A stretch of 64,000 nucleotides of DNA from assembly GCF_018742245.1 (NCBI RefSeq), contig NZ_CP036132.1, forward strand, positions 1,855,001 through 1,919,000. The letters run 5' to 3'. The position numbers and the translations under genes were made by a program. The stretch is from Bacillus mycoides. GTDB lineage: Bacteria > Bacillota > Bacilli > Bacillales > Bacillaceae_G. Below, piece after piece: positions 17,802 to 26,736 of this stretch. The notes beneath the pieces were generated by a model that made no database searches, was not told where the DNA came from, and was given only the letters and a program-made list of their open reading frames with translations. Positions within the stretch are counted from its first letter, which is position 1. Each line of letters opens with the position of its first letter.

Positions 17802-18803
17802 TTAGATTTTCCACTGTTCTATAATTTGTATTGTTTTATTTGTTGCATCCATCGCTACTTGAATACCTATTGGCAAAGTAATCATTGGATGAGTATGACA
17901 ACAATCAAAATCGGCTAGAAAAGGAAGTTTTTGATTTTGTAATACTTCTAATAGTATTTCGTAAGGTTTTCGATTTGTACCACAATCATCAAATTGCTCA
18001 TGTTTTCCAAGGATGATACCTGAAACTTTATCAAAAACGCCGTTAATTTTAAGTAATGAAAAACTTCTTTCGAGAGTAGCTGCATTTTTTGAGCTATCTT
18101 CAATAAAGAGAATGTCACCTTCTTGAATATGTGGCATATAGAGGCTACCCCAAATACCTTGTATAGTGTTTAAATTCCCACCAATAATACGTCCAGCAGC
18201 TTTTCCACCAATTACTGAAATCCAATTGTTCGGTAGAAGATCTTTTTCTTTTGTTTTTTCTTCCCAATTAATAAATTCATCTGACCAAAATAACGGCTGG
18301 TTTATGTTGTAAGGAAGGTGTTGATCAGTTAATAAAGTATCCGCAAAATATTTGTACGTGCAATCTACGAAAGGTTCAAATTCACCAAAAGAAGGAACGA
18401 GTGCTGGACCATAAAATGTAGGAATTCCTGTTTTTGCATAAATTCCTAGTAATAACGCTGTTGCGTCGGAATAGCCAATCATTATTTTAGGTTTTTTTTG
18501 AAAAGAAGCATAATCAATATAAGGTAATAATGAATTTGAATTCATTCCCCCAATTGTCGACATGATACAAGAAACGTTAGGGTTTCTAATCAAGTCATTT
18601 AGTTCCTCAGCACGATCTTTAATGCTCCCTGAACGATAATAATCATATTGACCTGTTAGTGAACCTTCTAATATATGAAATCCTTTCTTTTGTAGGTATA
18701 ATTTTGCTCGCTCAAATCTTTTTGGAGAAGTATAGGTTACTGGTGAAGAGGGAGAGTAGATGCCAATTGTATCGCCATATTTTAATGCTTTTGGAAGTGC
18801 CAT
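17802..18803 (-). CDS. S66 family peptidase, MccF-like (microcin C immunity / LD-carboxypeptidase fold)
   Basis: A 333-residue cytoplasmic serine peptidase of family S66. The nucleophile is Ser112 in IMIGYSDATALL, with the oxyanion strand CIMSTIGGMNSNSLL before it, and the C-terminal domain carries the glutamate (FIEDSSK) and histidine (CCHTHPM) expected for the Ser-Glu-His triad. The family includes murein LD-carboxypeptidases and MccF, which cleaves the amide bond of processed microcin C and similar aminoacyl-nucleotide antibiotics. A B. anthracis MccF with nucleophile Ser112 has been characterised, and the position agrees here. AGAAAGGAT precedes the ATG. The gene stands alone. Confidence 0.88.
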   Translation of the reverse strand: MALPKALKYGDTIGIYSPSSPVTYTSPKRFERAKLYLQKKGFHILEGSLTGQYDYYRSGSIKDRAEELNDLIRNPNVSCIMSTIGGMNSNSLLPYIDYASFQKKPKIMIGYSDATALLLGIYAKTGIPTFYGPALVPSFGEFEPFVDCTYKYFADTLLTDQHLPYNINQPLFWSDEFINWEEKTKEKDLLPNNWISVIGGKAAGRIIGGNLNTIQGIWGSLYMPHIQEGDILFIEDSSKNAATLERSFSLLKINGVFDKVSGIILGKHEQFDDCGTNRKPYEILLEVLQNQKLPFLADFDCCHTHPMITLPIGIQVAMDATNKTIQIIEQWKI

Positions 18804-19021
18804 TTGTATAAATCCTTTCTATTATATAGTGTTTTTCTATTTGGGTTTTATTGAATATTATTATATTTCGTTGTTTTTAGTGTAACATACATGAAAAGAG
18901 AAAGAGGTTGAAATTATAATTGTTGTAGATGAATAAATATGCTTTTTACCTTGACGATATAAAGTAATTGTTGTTATGGTTAAACATGAGTGTATAAAAG
19001 GTTTGCTAAAGGAGTTTTAGA

Positions 19022-19975
19022 ATGAAGTGGTTAAAATGGGGAAGATTAACAATCCTATTAGTAGTGATTCTGGGTATATGTTGGTTCTTTTTCCAAGGAG
19101 TTCAAAAGAGTGAAACAAATGTAGATACTCAGCCTTTACAAGTGGCAGAGCTACCTAAAACAGGGCTATCTGAAAAAGTAGTTCCACAAAAATATATACC
19201 ACCAGAAATTGATGCAAAAGCAGCTATTATTATCGATGCGAGTAATGGAGATGTTATTTATCAAAATAATGAAAATGAAGCTGTTGCCCCTGCTAGTATG
19301 TCAAAAATGATGACAGCATATCTCGTTTTAGAGAGTATACATAATGGGAAAGTCCGCTGGGAAGATCCAGTGAAAATAAGTGCGAAATCGGCACAAACAG
19401 AGGGTGCAAAAATCCCAATGCAAGTAAATGATACATTAACTGTTAAAGACTTATATCATGCGTTAATGATTGAATCGGCTAATAATTCGGCTGTCGCTTT
19501 AGCAGAACATGTAGCTAAGACAGAAAAAAACTTTGTTCAACTTATGAATGAAAAAGCCCAGCAGTTAGAAATGTCAGATAAAGCTAAATTCGCGAATGCT
19601 TCCGGATTACAGGAGCCCGACGGAAGTGAAACAAAAATGACAGCAGCTGACGTAGCAAAGTTAGCGTATCATCTTATAAAAGACTACCCAGAGATATTAG
19701 AAGTGACTCACTTACGTCAAAGTCAGTTAGCATTTAATAATATTAATGTTACAAACACAAATGAGATGTTAAACAAAAATAATAAAGCTTTATATATAGA
19801 AGGAATAGACGGATTAAAAACAGGATTTACAGATAGCGCAGGGTATTGTTTTACAGGTACTGCAAAACAAGGCGATAATCGAATTATTACAGTTGTTATG
19901 GGGACAAAAAGTAAAACAAAACGTTTTACAGAAACAAATAAATTAATGTCCTATGCATTTCAATTGCTTAATTAG
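19022..19975 (+). CDS. D-alanyl-D-alanine carboxypeptidase (S11 family, DacF/PBP5-like)
   Basis: A 317-residue membrane-anchored or secreted penicillin-binding protein that trims the terminal D-Ala of peptidoglycan stem peptides. An N-terminal hydrophobic segment (residues about 9-26) serves as signal/anchor. The three active-site motifs are present: SMSK (Ser92, Lys95), SAN (Ser152) and KTG in DGLKTGFT. It is shorter than typical DacA because it lacks the C-terminal beta domain and amphipathic anchor. AAAGGAG precedes the ATG. No neighbour shares its operon. Confidence 0.92.
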   Translation: MKWLKWGRLTILLVVILGICWFFFQGVQKSETNVDTQPLQVAELPKTGLSEKVVPQKYIPPEIDAKAAIIIDASNGDVIYQNNENEAVAPASMSKMMTAYLVLESIHNGKVRWEDPVKISAKSAQTEGAKIPMQVNDTLTVKDLYHALMIESANNSAVALAEHVAKTEKNFVQLMNEKAQQLEMSDKAKFANASGLQEPDGSETKMTAADVAKLAYHLIKDYPEILEVTHLRQSQLAFNNINVTNTNEMLNKNNKALYIEGIDGLKTGFTDSAGYCFTGTAKQGDNRIITVVMGTKSKTKRFTETNKLMSYAFQLLN

Positions 19976-20004
19976 GTGAAGAAGTAAGTTAATTGCTATA
20001 AAAA

Positions 20005-20058
20005 AAGACAGACAGTTTATTTGAACCTTGATGTTGGTGCTAATAAGCTGTTTTTAAA
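20005..20058 (+). terminator. Probable Rho-independent terminator
   Basis: ACAGTTTATT pairs with AATAAGCTGT (one G-U pair) across a loop of about 20 bases, followed by a T-run, after the carboxypeptidase gene. Confidence 0.65.
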
Positions 20059-20136
20059 TTTTTGAGAGTATGGGGAGTAAAAACTCAAGTGATATCATTT
20101 GAGTTTGTTTTTGTTTGTTGATATTATAAAGTTAAG

Positions 20137-20155
20137 AACTTATTATTAATAAGTT
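20137..20155. promoter_or_regulatory. Perfect palindrome upstream of the nitroreductase gene
   Basis: AACTTATT and AATAAGTT form perfect 8-base arms around three bases, in the promoter region 65 bases before the start codon. It is a candidate repressor operator; the cognate regulator is not in the window. Confidence 0.5.
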
Positions 20156-20219
20156 TAAGAGGCGTTATATGCTTCGTACATATGATATTGCCTCAAATGA
20201 AAAATTGGAGGGAATTGTG

Positions 20220-20819
20220 ATGGCAAAAGATTTTTACTCAGCAATTGAAGACAGAAGATCTATTTACGCGATTAGTAAAGAGCAAGTAGTTTCTGATGAA
20301 AGAATTCAAGAAGTGATTTATCATGCTGTGAAACATACACCTTCGGCTTTTAATTCTCAAAGTGCAAGAGTTGTTGTATTACTAGGTGAACAACACGACA
20401 AATTATGGAATGTTACGAAAGAAACGTTACGAAAAATTGTACCTGAAAATAATTTTGCACCTACTGAAGAGAAAATGAATGCATTTAAAAGTGGCTATGG
20501 AACAGTTTTGTATTTCGAAGATAGTAAAGTAGTAGAAAGTTTGCAAGAGAACTTTGCACTATACAAAGATAATTTTCCTACATGGTCTCAGCAATCTTCT
20601 GGAATGTTGCAATTTGCGATTTGGACAGCATTAGAGATTGAAGGTTTTGGTGCTACACTACAGCATTATAATCCGTTGATTGATGAAGAAGTAAGGAAAG
20701 AATGGGATGTACCTGGAAACTGGAAGTTAACTGCGCAAATGCCATTTGGTAAACCAGTAGTTTCTGCAGGAGATAAAGAATATCAGCCATTAGAAACTCG
20801 TGTGAAAATTTACAAATAA
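20220..20819 (+). CDS. Nitroreductase family protein (Frm2/YdgI-like)
   Basis: A 199-residue FMN-dependent oxidoreductase. The N-terminus carries the family motif FYSAIEDRRSIYAIS (arginines contact FMN phosphate), followed by HTPSAFNSQSARVVVL and the C-terminal ALEIEGFGATLQHYNP helix and loop. Frm2/HMR2-type members reduce nitroaromatic compounds and respond to lipid or redox stress. TTGGAGGG lies seven bases upstream of the ATG; an ATG 51 bases earlier has no ribosome binding site. The gene is flanked by a palindromic operator candidate and a terminator. Confidence 0.9.
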   Translation: MAKDFYSAIEDRRSIYAISKEQVVSDERIQEVIYHAVKHTPSAFNSQSARVVVLLGEQHDKLWNVTKETLRKIVPENNFAPTEEKMNAFKSGYGTVLYFEDSKVVESLQENFALYKDNFPTWSQQSSGMLQFAIWTALEIEGFGATLQHYNPLIDEEVRKEWDVPGNWKLTAQMPFGKPVVSAGDKEYQPLETRVKIYK

Positions 20820-20829
20820 AATAAAAAAT

Positions 20830-20865
20830 AAAAGGTGAACAGAGATATAATCTGTTCACCTTTTA
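20830..20865. terminator. Rho-independent terminator (both directions)
   Basis: AAAAGGTGAACAGA and TCTGTTCACCTTTT form perfect 14-base arms around a seven-base loop. It lies between the nitroreductase gene and a convergent small gene. Confidence 0.88.
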
Positions 20866-21033
20866 TAAGTAGTAAGGATTTTTTTTGTAGGAATTTTTCA
20901 TCTGATTTTTTAATTTGTTTTTACGTGTTTCAATAGTTGATACTTTTTGTAATGTTATAATTGAAACGAATTGAAAAAAAGCATAGTACAGTTCTATATT
21001 TTTATGTATAGGATCATCTATTATGTTTTTCAT
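20863..21033 (-). CDS. Hypothetical small protein, 56 residues
   Basis: Family not recognised. The case for a gene is the strong AAAGGAG placed eight to nine bases before the ATG, and a terminator in the right place. The protein starts MKNIIDDPIHKNIELYYAF, has a short hydrophobic centre (FFQFVSIITL) and a strongly basic tail (KNKLKNQMKNSYKKNP). The hydrophobic part is too short for a confident membrane helix. No operon partner is visible. Confidence 0.5.
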   Translation of the reverse strand: MKNIIDDPIHKNIELYYAFFQFVSIITLQKVSTIETRKNKLKNQMKNSYKKNPYYL

Positions 21034-21750
21034 AAATATATCTCCTTTTTTTATCTCACTATTTGCGGGCAGTAAGGCTTCCATATCAAAATTCAATGAT
21101 ACGTATAGAATACCGACCTGTAAAAGTTCGATTGGTTTCAGTGTGGGGTGAATAAAATTTGTATGGATTAAAATCCTACTTTATATATGATAATATAAAT
21201 ATCCTGAAAATTCCATAGATAGTGAAAAATAGATAGTGGAATGTGCATTTTCGTCAAATTAGAACAGGATTTTTGGAGTTAAATCTTACAAATCGTCAAA
21301 CCTTTTAAAAACGATGGATAATATCAAAAATAGTTTTCTAAAAATATTATACTATTGATAAAAAAAGCATTTTTTGTCATGAGAAGAGTATGCTTCATGG
21401 AAGGGACTTTACTAGAAAATACATTCTTTGCATTGTATTAGATTAATAGAGTTTTTTAAAGTGGATAGCAAAAGAAAAATATATATTAAGATAATGAATG
21501 AAATGTCGAATTTTCAATGAAATACATAAGAAATTTGAAAAAAGCATTGCAAAAACACACTGTTTAATGATAAAGTTCACATGAAGTTCACACTAAATTC
21601 ACTTCAATCGTTTAAAATAAACGATGTGTGAAAAATAAAACTCTTGCTAAAAAATGGAACTGGATGAATATTTTACTTTGATAATATTGTAAAGTACTAA
21701 GTTTATAGTTTTCTCAAGAGGATAGTAGGGAAAGGAAGTAAAGACAACTT
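21034..21750 (+). promoter_or_regulatory. Long intergenic region before entFM with TTCACA direct repeats
   Basis: About 700 bases without a supported gene. At 21576-21603 the hexamer TTCACA occurs twice, followed by TTCACT, each 11 bases apart. This is the spacing used by OmpR-type response regulators such as PhoP, which bind TT(A/C)ACA repeats. An inverted repeat AAACGAT-type element around CGTTTAAAATAAACG follows at about 21608-21622. The length suggests extended regulation of entFM. Confidence 0.5.
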
Positions 21751-23040
21751 ATGAAAAAAGTAATCGCAGGTTTAGCAGCAGCATCTGTAGTAGGTGTAGC
21801 AGTTCCTGGAATGGATTCTGCTCATGCACAAGTTTCAAATGATGCGCTAAAAGAAATTAATGGACAAACTCAAACTCAAACTCAAACGACTGTAACTGAA
21901 ACAAAAACGGTAGAAACAACTTCTGAATTAAAATACACAGTAACAGCTGATGTATTAAATGTACGTTCAGGTGCTGGTACAGGACATAACGTTATTTCTA
22001 AAGTGAAATCAGGTCAAGTACTTCAAGTAATTGGACAAGAAAACGGTTGGTTCAAAGTTAGTGTAAATGGTCAAACAGGTTATGTAAGTGGGGACTTCGT
22101 AACAACTGGTGGCAATAAAGGAACTACTACTACTGTTCAGCAAGGAACAGGTACTTACACAGTAAACGTTTCTTCATTAAACGTACGTACAGGCCCAAGT
22201 GCATCTCATACTGTTTTAGGTTCTGTAAATAAAGGAAAAACAGTTCAAGTTGTAGGTGAAGTTCAAGATTGGTTTAAAATTAACTTCAATGGTGGAACTG
22301 GATACGTAAGCAAAGACTTCGTAACAAAAGGTGGTTCAGCTGTATCTAACGAAACTCAGCAACCAACTACAAACAACAACAACAACAATACTACTACAGT
22401 TCAAACTGGTGGATCATATGTTGTTAACACAGGTGCTTTAAAAGTACGTACAGGTCCAGCTACATATAACCCTGTAATTGGTGGGGTAACAAACGGTACA
22501 GTATTAAACGTTACTGGCGCTGAAAATGGTTGGTATAAAATTAACCATAATGGCCGCACTGGTTACGTAAGTGCAGACTTTGTTAAGTTTGTAAAAGGCG
22601 GAGTGAACAATGTAGTTACTGGTGGTAACCAAGGTACGAACCAAGTACAAAAACCAACAGCACCAACAGGTGGAGATACATCTTCAATCGCTGGATTCGC
22701 TAGATCTTTAAATGGTTCACCATACAGAACTGCTGGTACAACACCTGCTGGTTTTGACTGCAGTGGATTCATTCACTACGTATTAAATCAAACTGGTCAT
22801 AACGGCGCTCGTCAAACAGTTGCTGGATACTGGAGCTCTAAAACAAAAACTAGCAATCCACAACCAGGTGATTTAGTATACTTCCAAAATACTTATAAAT
22901 CAGGTCCTTCTCACATGGGCGTTTACTTAGGTAATGGACAGTTCATCAGTGCAGAAACTGACACAACTGGTGTACGCATTAGCTCTGTAAGCAACTCTTA
23001 CTGGAGTAAGCACCTATTAGGTTACACAAAAGCATACTAA
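21751..23040 (+). CDS. entFM: Enterotoxin/cell-wall peptidase EntFM (CwpFM)
   Basis: A 429-residue secreted protein: signal peptide ending in SAHAQ, then three bacterial SH3 domains (about residues 60-120, 135-195 and 220-285, each with the LNVRSGAG / LNVRTGPS / LKVRTGPA start and GYVS end) and a C-terminal NlpC/P60 peptidase domain. The catalytic cysteine is in FDCSGFIHYV and the histidine in SHMGVYLG. EntFM is described in the B. cereus group as a cell-wall endopeptidase affecting adhesion, motility and virulence. Low-complexity linkers (QTQTQTQT and a run of asparagines) separate domains and may vary in length between strains. It is monocistronic with a strong terminator. Confidence 0.95.
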   Translation: MKKVIAGLAAASVVGVAVPGMDSAHAQVSNDALKEINGQTQTQTQTTVTETKTVETTSELKYTVTADVLNVRSGAGTGHNVISKVKSGQVLQVIGQENGWFKVSVNGQTGYVSGDFVTTGGNKGTTTTVQQGTGTYTVNVSSLNVRTGPSASHTVLGSVNKGKTVQVVGEVQDWFKINFNGGTGYVSKDFVTKGGSAVSNETQQPTTNNNNNNTTTVQTGGSYVVNTGALKVRTGPATYNPVIGGVTNGTVLNVTGAENGWYKINHNGRTGYVSADFVKFVKGGVNNVVTGGNQGTNQVQKPTAPTGGDTSSIAGFARSLNGSPYRTAGTTPAGFDCSGFIHYVLNQTGHNGARQTVAGYWSSKTKTSNPQPGDLVYFQNTYKSGPSHMGVYLGNGQFISAETDTTGVRISSVSNSYWSKHLLGYTKAY

Positions 23041-23072
23041 GAAAAAGTATTTTATATACTTTTCGTATAGAG

Positions 23073-23107
23073 AAAAGGCTTTCCAGGGAAACTTGGGAAG
23101 CCTTTTT
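23073..23107 (+). terminator. Rho-independent terminator of entFM
   Basis: AAAAGGCTTTCC pairs with GGGAAGCCTTTTT (one G-U pair), loop of about 10 bases, T-run at the end. Confidence 0.88.
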
Positions 23108-23138
23108 CATAGTTGGATAAACTGTCAGTATAGTAGTA

Positions 23139-23210
23139 TTTATCCCGTTATTTGCGGGATAATAATCAGCGGGGGAGGAACAACCTCCGCTGATTAAAGT
23201 TTCACTTTAT
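23139..23210 (-). repeat. Short derivative (72 bases) of a bcr1-like interspersed repeat
   Basis: On the minus strand it runs from ATAAAGTGAAACTTTAATCA to CGGGATAAA, the same ends as the full copy at 28501-28659, but the middle of about 85 bases is missing. Both ends carry ATAAA, equal to the TTTAT duplication reported for bcr1. The inner arms around CAGCGGAGG/CCCCCGCTG form a hairpin. The stop codon of the neighbouring hydrolase gene lies within its terminal ATAAA. Confidence 0.7.
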
Positions 23211-23971
23211 GTCAATTTCCCATGCAAAAACTTAGCATATAAATCATGAAAATAGTTTGGACGGAATAAGTTTGCTGCATGACCTGCTAATGGAATTTCT
23301 TTATATAAAACGTTCGGAAGAATGGACTTCAAATCAAAGAGACAAGATTTATAGAGATGATCATGTTCTCCCATCACCCATAATATAGGATGGGGAAGTG
23401 CTTTTAATTTAGATTTCAAGTCGAATTCTAAGCGATGTCGTAATGACTCAGCAATAATGGACGAGTGTAATTGTAATCCGAAACGGTAATAAATATTTCG
23501 TGAAATAACAGCGAACGGATTTGCCCTTAGTATTCCACTTGGAAAAATAGTACTAGCATACTGAGAAAGCCAAGATGAATATTCATCACCACGTTTTTCC
23601 CAAAATTTCTGAAAAACATTATATAAACGGGAAGGGTTATTATAATGTCCACCAATATGACAAATGCTCAATACTTTTTCTGGATGCATTTGTGCAAATG
23701 TCGTAGAGATATAACAGCCATAGCTTAGAGCACAAATATGAGCCTTTTTAATTCCCTCTTTTTCATACAAGTTCAATAATTGATCTACGAGGCGCTGTAT
23801 TGAAAAGTCGATAGCTTCTCCTTTATCGTCGCCGTGACCTAATAAATCATAAGTTATAATGTTGTAGGATGCAGAAAATCGTTTATGCTCTTTTTTGAAG
23901 GCGCGGCGATTTCCAACTAATCCATGAATAAAAATGATTGTTTCCTTTTCGGAATGTGTATTTGTTTGCAA
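23207..23971 (-). CDS. Alpha/beta hydrolase family protein
   Basis: About 254 residues with the alpha/beta hydrolase fold: oxyanion segment IIFIHGLVGNRRAF, nucleophile elbow ALSYGC (serine in a SxxxG-type elbow), acid in VMGEHDHLYK and histidine in LAGHAANL. The substrate is not predictable. The likely start is TTG preceded at the right distance by AAAGGAG, giving MQTNTHSEKETII; an earlier in-frame TTG lacks a ribosome binding site. Its TAA stop is provided by the repeat element that borders it downstream, so the C-terminus may have been set by that insertion. Confidence 0.82.
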   Translation of the reverse strand: MQTNTHSEKETIIFIHGLVGNRRAFKKEHKRFSASYNIITYDLLGHGDDKGEAIDFSIQRLVDQLLNLYEKEGIKKAHICALSYGCYISTTFAQMHPEKVLSICHIGGHYNNPSRLYNVFQKFWEKRGDEYSSWLSQYASTIFPSGILRANPFAVISRNIYYRFGLQLHSSIIAESLRHRLEFDLKSKLKALPHPILWVMGEHDHLYKSCLFDLKSILPNVLYKEIPLAGHAANLFRPNYFHDLYAKFLHGKLT

Positions 23972-24133
23972 AAAGGATACTCCTTTCAATAACTGGAGAT
24001 TTATATAGTATTTTAAATTAGTTATCTATAATTCACATAGAATAATAATAAGTACCAGGTAATAATATCAGATGTTTACACTTGTTGTAAAGATGAGTTT
24101 ATATGTATATTTTGTAAAAATAGAAAAAGTGTG

Positions 24134-24150
24134 TTTACATTCAGTTTACA
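24134..24150 (+). promoter_or_regulatory. TTTACA direct repeat upstream of the ABC exporter gene
   Basis: TTTACA occurs twice, 11 bases apart, about 60 bases before the exporter start codon. The arrangement fits an OmpR-family response regulator site; such a regulator is encoded just downstream of the exporter. Confidence 0.4.
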
Positions 24151-24211
24151 TTTATAGCGTATTCTAGTTTTAGAGATAATAGTTTTGTTTATAACGAGGA
24201 GATGAACGACA

Positions 24212-25972
24212 ATGGAAGTTAGGAATATAGAAAAGAAAAAAGGGAATTGGAGGCAGTTTTTACGTCTCATTAAAGATACAAATCCACCGAAAGGCATTCT
24301 TATTTTTGCATTACTAATGAGCTTACTTTCTACTGGAGCGAGTTTGTTTATTCCAATGCTAACAAAAGGTTTAGTTGATAATTTTTCGCTTTCCTCAATT
24401 AGTACGGGACAAATTGTTGGATTAATTGCATTCTTTATTATTCAAACAATTGCTGCAGGATTGTCTATTTATTTACTGAATTATATTGGACAAAAAATTG
24501 TGGCTGGACTTAGGGAACGATTGTGGAAAAAGGTACTTATTTTACCAGTGTCTTATTATGATCAAAACAGAACGGGAGATACAATTAGTCGTATGACAAA
24601 TGATACAGGTGTTGTTAAAACATTAATTTCTGAGCATTTGTCAAACTTATTAACAGGCGGTATCTCAATTATTGGATCATTAATTGTATTATTTGTTTTA
24701 GACTGGAAAATGACAATTTTACTTTTAACGGTTATTCCGTTATCGGTACTAATTTTAGTTCCACTTGGACGAAAAATGTATAAGATTTCAAAAGCACTTC
24801 AAGATGAAACGGCTTCGTTTACAAGTGTGTTAACACAAGTGTTATCAGAGGTTCGTTTAGTGAAATCTTCAAATACGGAAAAAAAAGAATATGAGACAGG
24901 TAATGCAGGTATCCAAAAATTATTGCAATTTGGTTTGAAAGAAGGAAAAGTGCAAGCATTAATTTCACCAGTTATGTCGTTTGTTTTAATGGCATTGCTT
25001 GTTATTATCGTAGGGTATGGTGGAATGCGAGTTTCTAGCGGTGCATTAACAACAGGTGAACTTGTAGCATTTATTTTGTATTTAGTTCAAATTATTATGC
25101 CAATGAGTCAGTTATCAATGTTCTTTACTCAGTTCCAAAAAGCAATTGGTGCAACCGAAAGAATTAATACGATTTTAGAATATGAAGTAGAAGATCATGA
25201 AACAGGTATGAATGTTACAAATGCGAAGCAGCCGATCGTTATTGAAAATGTACATTTTGAGTATAACGAAGAAGAGAAAATCTTGAAAAATATCGACTTC
25301 ACGATTGAATCTGGAAAAGTAACGGCGATTGTAGGACCAAGTGGTAGCGGAAAAACAACTTTATTCTCGCTGTTAGAACGTTTTTATGAGCCAACTAGTG
25401 GTTTCATAAAATTAGGGAAAGAACCAATTACAGCATATTCATTACAATCATGGCGACGTCAAATTGGTTACGTTTCACAAGATAGTCCGTTAATTGATGG
25501 AACGATTCGCGATAATATTTGCTACGGTGTTGAGGGCGAAGTGACTGACGAAGAAATTGAAAAAGTAGCAGCGATGGCGTATGTTGATGCGTTTATTCAT
25601 GATTTACCAAGTGGATATGCAACAGAAGTTGGAGAGCGTGGTGTGAAGCTTTCTGGAGGGCAAAGACAGCGAATTGCGATTGCTCGAGCGTTACTACGAA
25701 ATCCGCAAATCTTGATGTTAGATGAAGCGACTTCAAGTCTTGATAGTAAATCGGAATCAGTTGTTCAGAAGGCGTTAAATAACTTAATGAAAGGTAGAAC
25801 AACTTTAGTTATTGCGCATAGACTTTCTACTGTTGTCGATGCAGATAAAATTATCTTTATTGAAAAAGGGAATCTTACAGGAAGTGGCTCACATGATGAG
25901 TTATTACGGACACATGACATGTACCGTGAATTTGCAATGCAGCAGTTGAAAATTAAAGAAGGAGCATTATAG
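24212..25972 (+). CDS. ABC transporter, fused permease/ATPase (BmrA/LmrA-like multidrug exporter)
   Basis: A 586-residue half-transporter that would act as a homodimer. Six membrane segments fill residues about 25-320; the ATPase domain has Walker [10 protein letters not shown], signature [15 protein letters not shown] and Walker [13 protein letters not shown], followed by the H-loop AHRLSTV. The closest described relative by layout is B. subtilis BmrA, a drug exporter. GAGGAGAT precedes the ATG. A two-component system follows after a hairpin, so the exporter may be both its output and neighbour. Confidence 0.92.
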   Translation: MEVRNIEKKKGNWRQFLRLIKDTNPPKGILIFALLMSLLSTGASLFIPMLTKGLVDNFSLSSISTGQIVGLIAFFIIQTIAAGLSIYLLNYIGQKIVAGLRERLWKKVLILPVSYYDQNRTGDTISRMTNDTGVVKTLISEHLSNLLTGGISIIGSLIVLFVLDWKMTILLLTVIPLSVLILVPLGRKMYKISKALQDETASFTSVLTQVLSEVRLVKSSNTEKKEYETGNAGIQKLLQFGLKEGKVQALISPVMSFVLMALLVIIVGYGGMRVSSGALTTGELVAFILYLVQIIMPMSQLSMFFTQFQKAIGATERINTILEYEVEDHETGMNVTNAKQPIVIENVHFEYNEEEKILKNIDFTIESGKVTAIVGPSGSGKTTLFSLLERFYEPTSGFIKLGKEPITAYSLQSWRRQIGYVSQDSPLIDGTIRDNICYGVEGEVTDEEIEKVAAMAYVDAFIHDLPSGYATEVGERGVKLSGGQRQRIAIARALLRNPQILMLDEATSSLDSKSESVVQKALNNLMKGRTTLVIAHRLSTVVDADKIIFIEKGNLTGSGSHDELLRTHDMYREFAMQQLKIKEGAL

Positions 25973-25978
25973 AATGAA

Positions 25979-26011
25979 AACAATCAGTGAGGGGGCACTT
26001 CACTGATTGTT
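25979..26011 (+). terminator. Hairpin between the exporter and two-component genes
   Basis: AACAATCAGTGA and TCACTGATTGTT form a perfect 12-base stem around nine bases. The T-run after it is short (GATTTT), so it may terminate only in part and attenuate read-through. Confidence 0.65.
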
Positions 26012-26058
26012 GATTTTAGAGTGCTAAAAAGTATGTTAAGCAGAAAGGATATGATTCC

Positions 26059-26736
26059 TTGATACCTAAAATATTAATTGTAGATGATGATCCGCACATT
26101 AGAGAACTTGTTTCTGTATTTTTGGAACGAGAAGGTTTTCAAACATATGAGGCCGTTGATGGATTAGATGCTCTTCGAAAAATAGAAGAAGTGAAAGTCG
26201 ATATGGCGATTCTTGATATTATGATGCCAAATATGGATGGGTTTGATTTGTGTTTTGAATTAAGAAAATACTATGATATTCCGATTTTGATGCTAACTGC
26301 TAAAGGAGAAACATCTCAAAAGATAAAAGGGTTTCACCTCGGAACAGATGATTATCTTGTGAAACCATTTGATCCTCTAGAATTAGTTGTGAGAGTGAAG
26401 GCATTATTGAAACGTTACCAAATTACAGTATCGCAATCTATTCAAGTTGGGAATGTACTGTTAAATCGTAAAACATTTGAAGTTAACGCCGGAGAACAAA
26501 CGGTCACGTTGCCGCTAAAAGAATTTGAGTTACTCTTTACATTAGGATCTAAAGCGGGAAGAACTTGTTCAAGAGAGCAATTAATTGAAGACGTATGGGG
26601 ATATGATTTTGAAGGGAATGAACGCACACTAGACGTTCATATTAATCGGTTGCGTGAAAGGTTTCAAGAAGAGCAATCGAAGTTTAGTATAAAGACGATA
26701 AGGGGTTTAGGGTATCGCTTAGAGGTAAGTAAATGA
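26059..26736 (+). CDS. OmpR-family two-component response regulator
   Basis: A 225-residue regulator: receiver domain with the acidic pocket VDDD, phospho-acceptor Asp53 in AILDIMMPNMDG and Lys102 in LVKPFDP; then an OmpR-type winged-helix domain with the YDFEGNERTLDVHINRLRERF recognition region (core RTLDVHINRLR). The start is TTG with AAAGGAT eight bases upstream. It overlaps the histidine kinase gene by four bases. Location after the BmrA-like exporter suggests it senses or answers envelope or drug stress. Confidence 0.92.
   Translation: MIPKILIVDDDPHIRELVSVFLEREGFQTYEAVDGLDALRKIEEVKVDMAILDIMMPNMDGFDLCFELRKYYDIPILMLTAKGETSQKIKGFHLGTDDYLVKPFDPLELVVRVKALLKRYQITVSQSIQVGNVLLNRKTFEVNAGEQTVTLPLKEFELLFTLGSKAGRTCSREQLIEDVWGYDFEGNERTLDVHINRLRERFQEEQSKFSIKTIRGLGYRLEVSK

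Noticed and set aside
21838..22400. Possible CRISPR-like or DNA repeat in entFM
   Set aside because: The repetition comes from three SH3 protein domains and low-complexity linkers, not from a spacer-repeat array.
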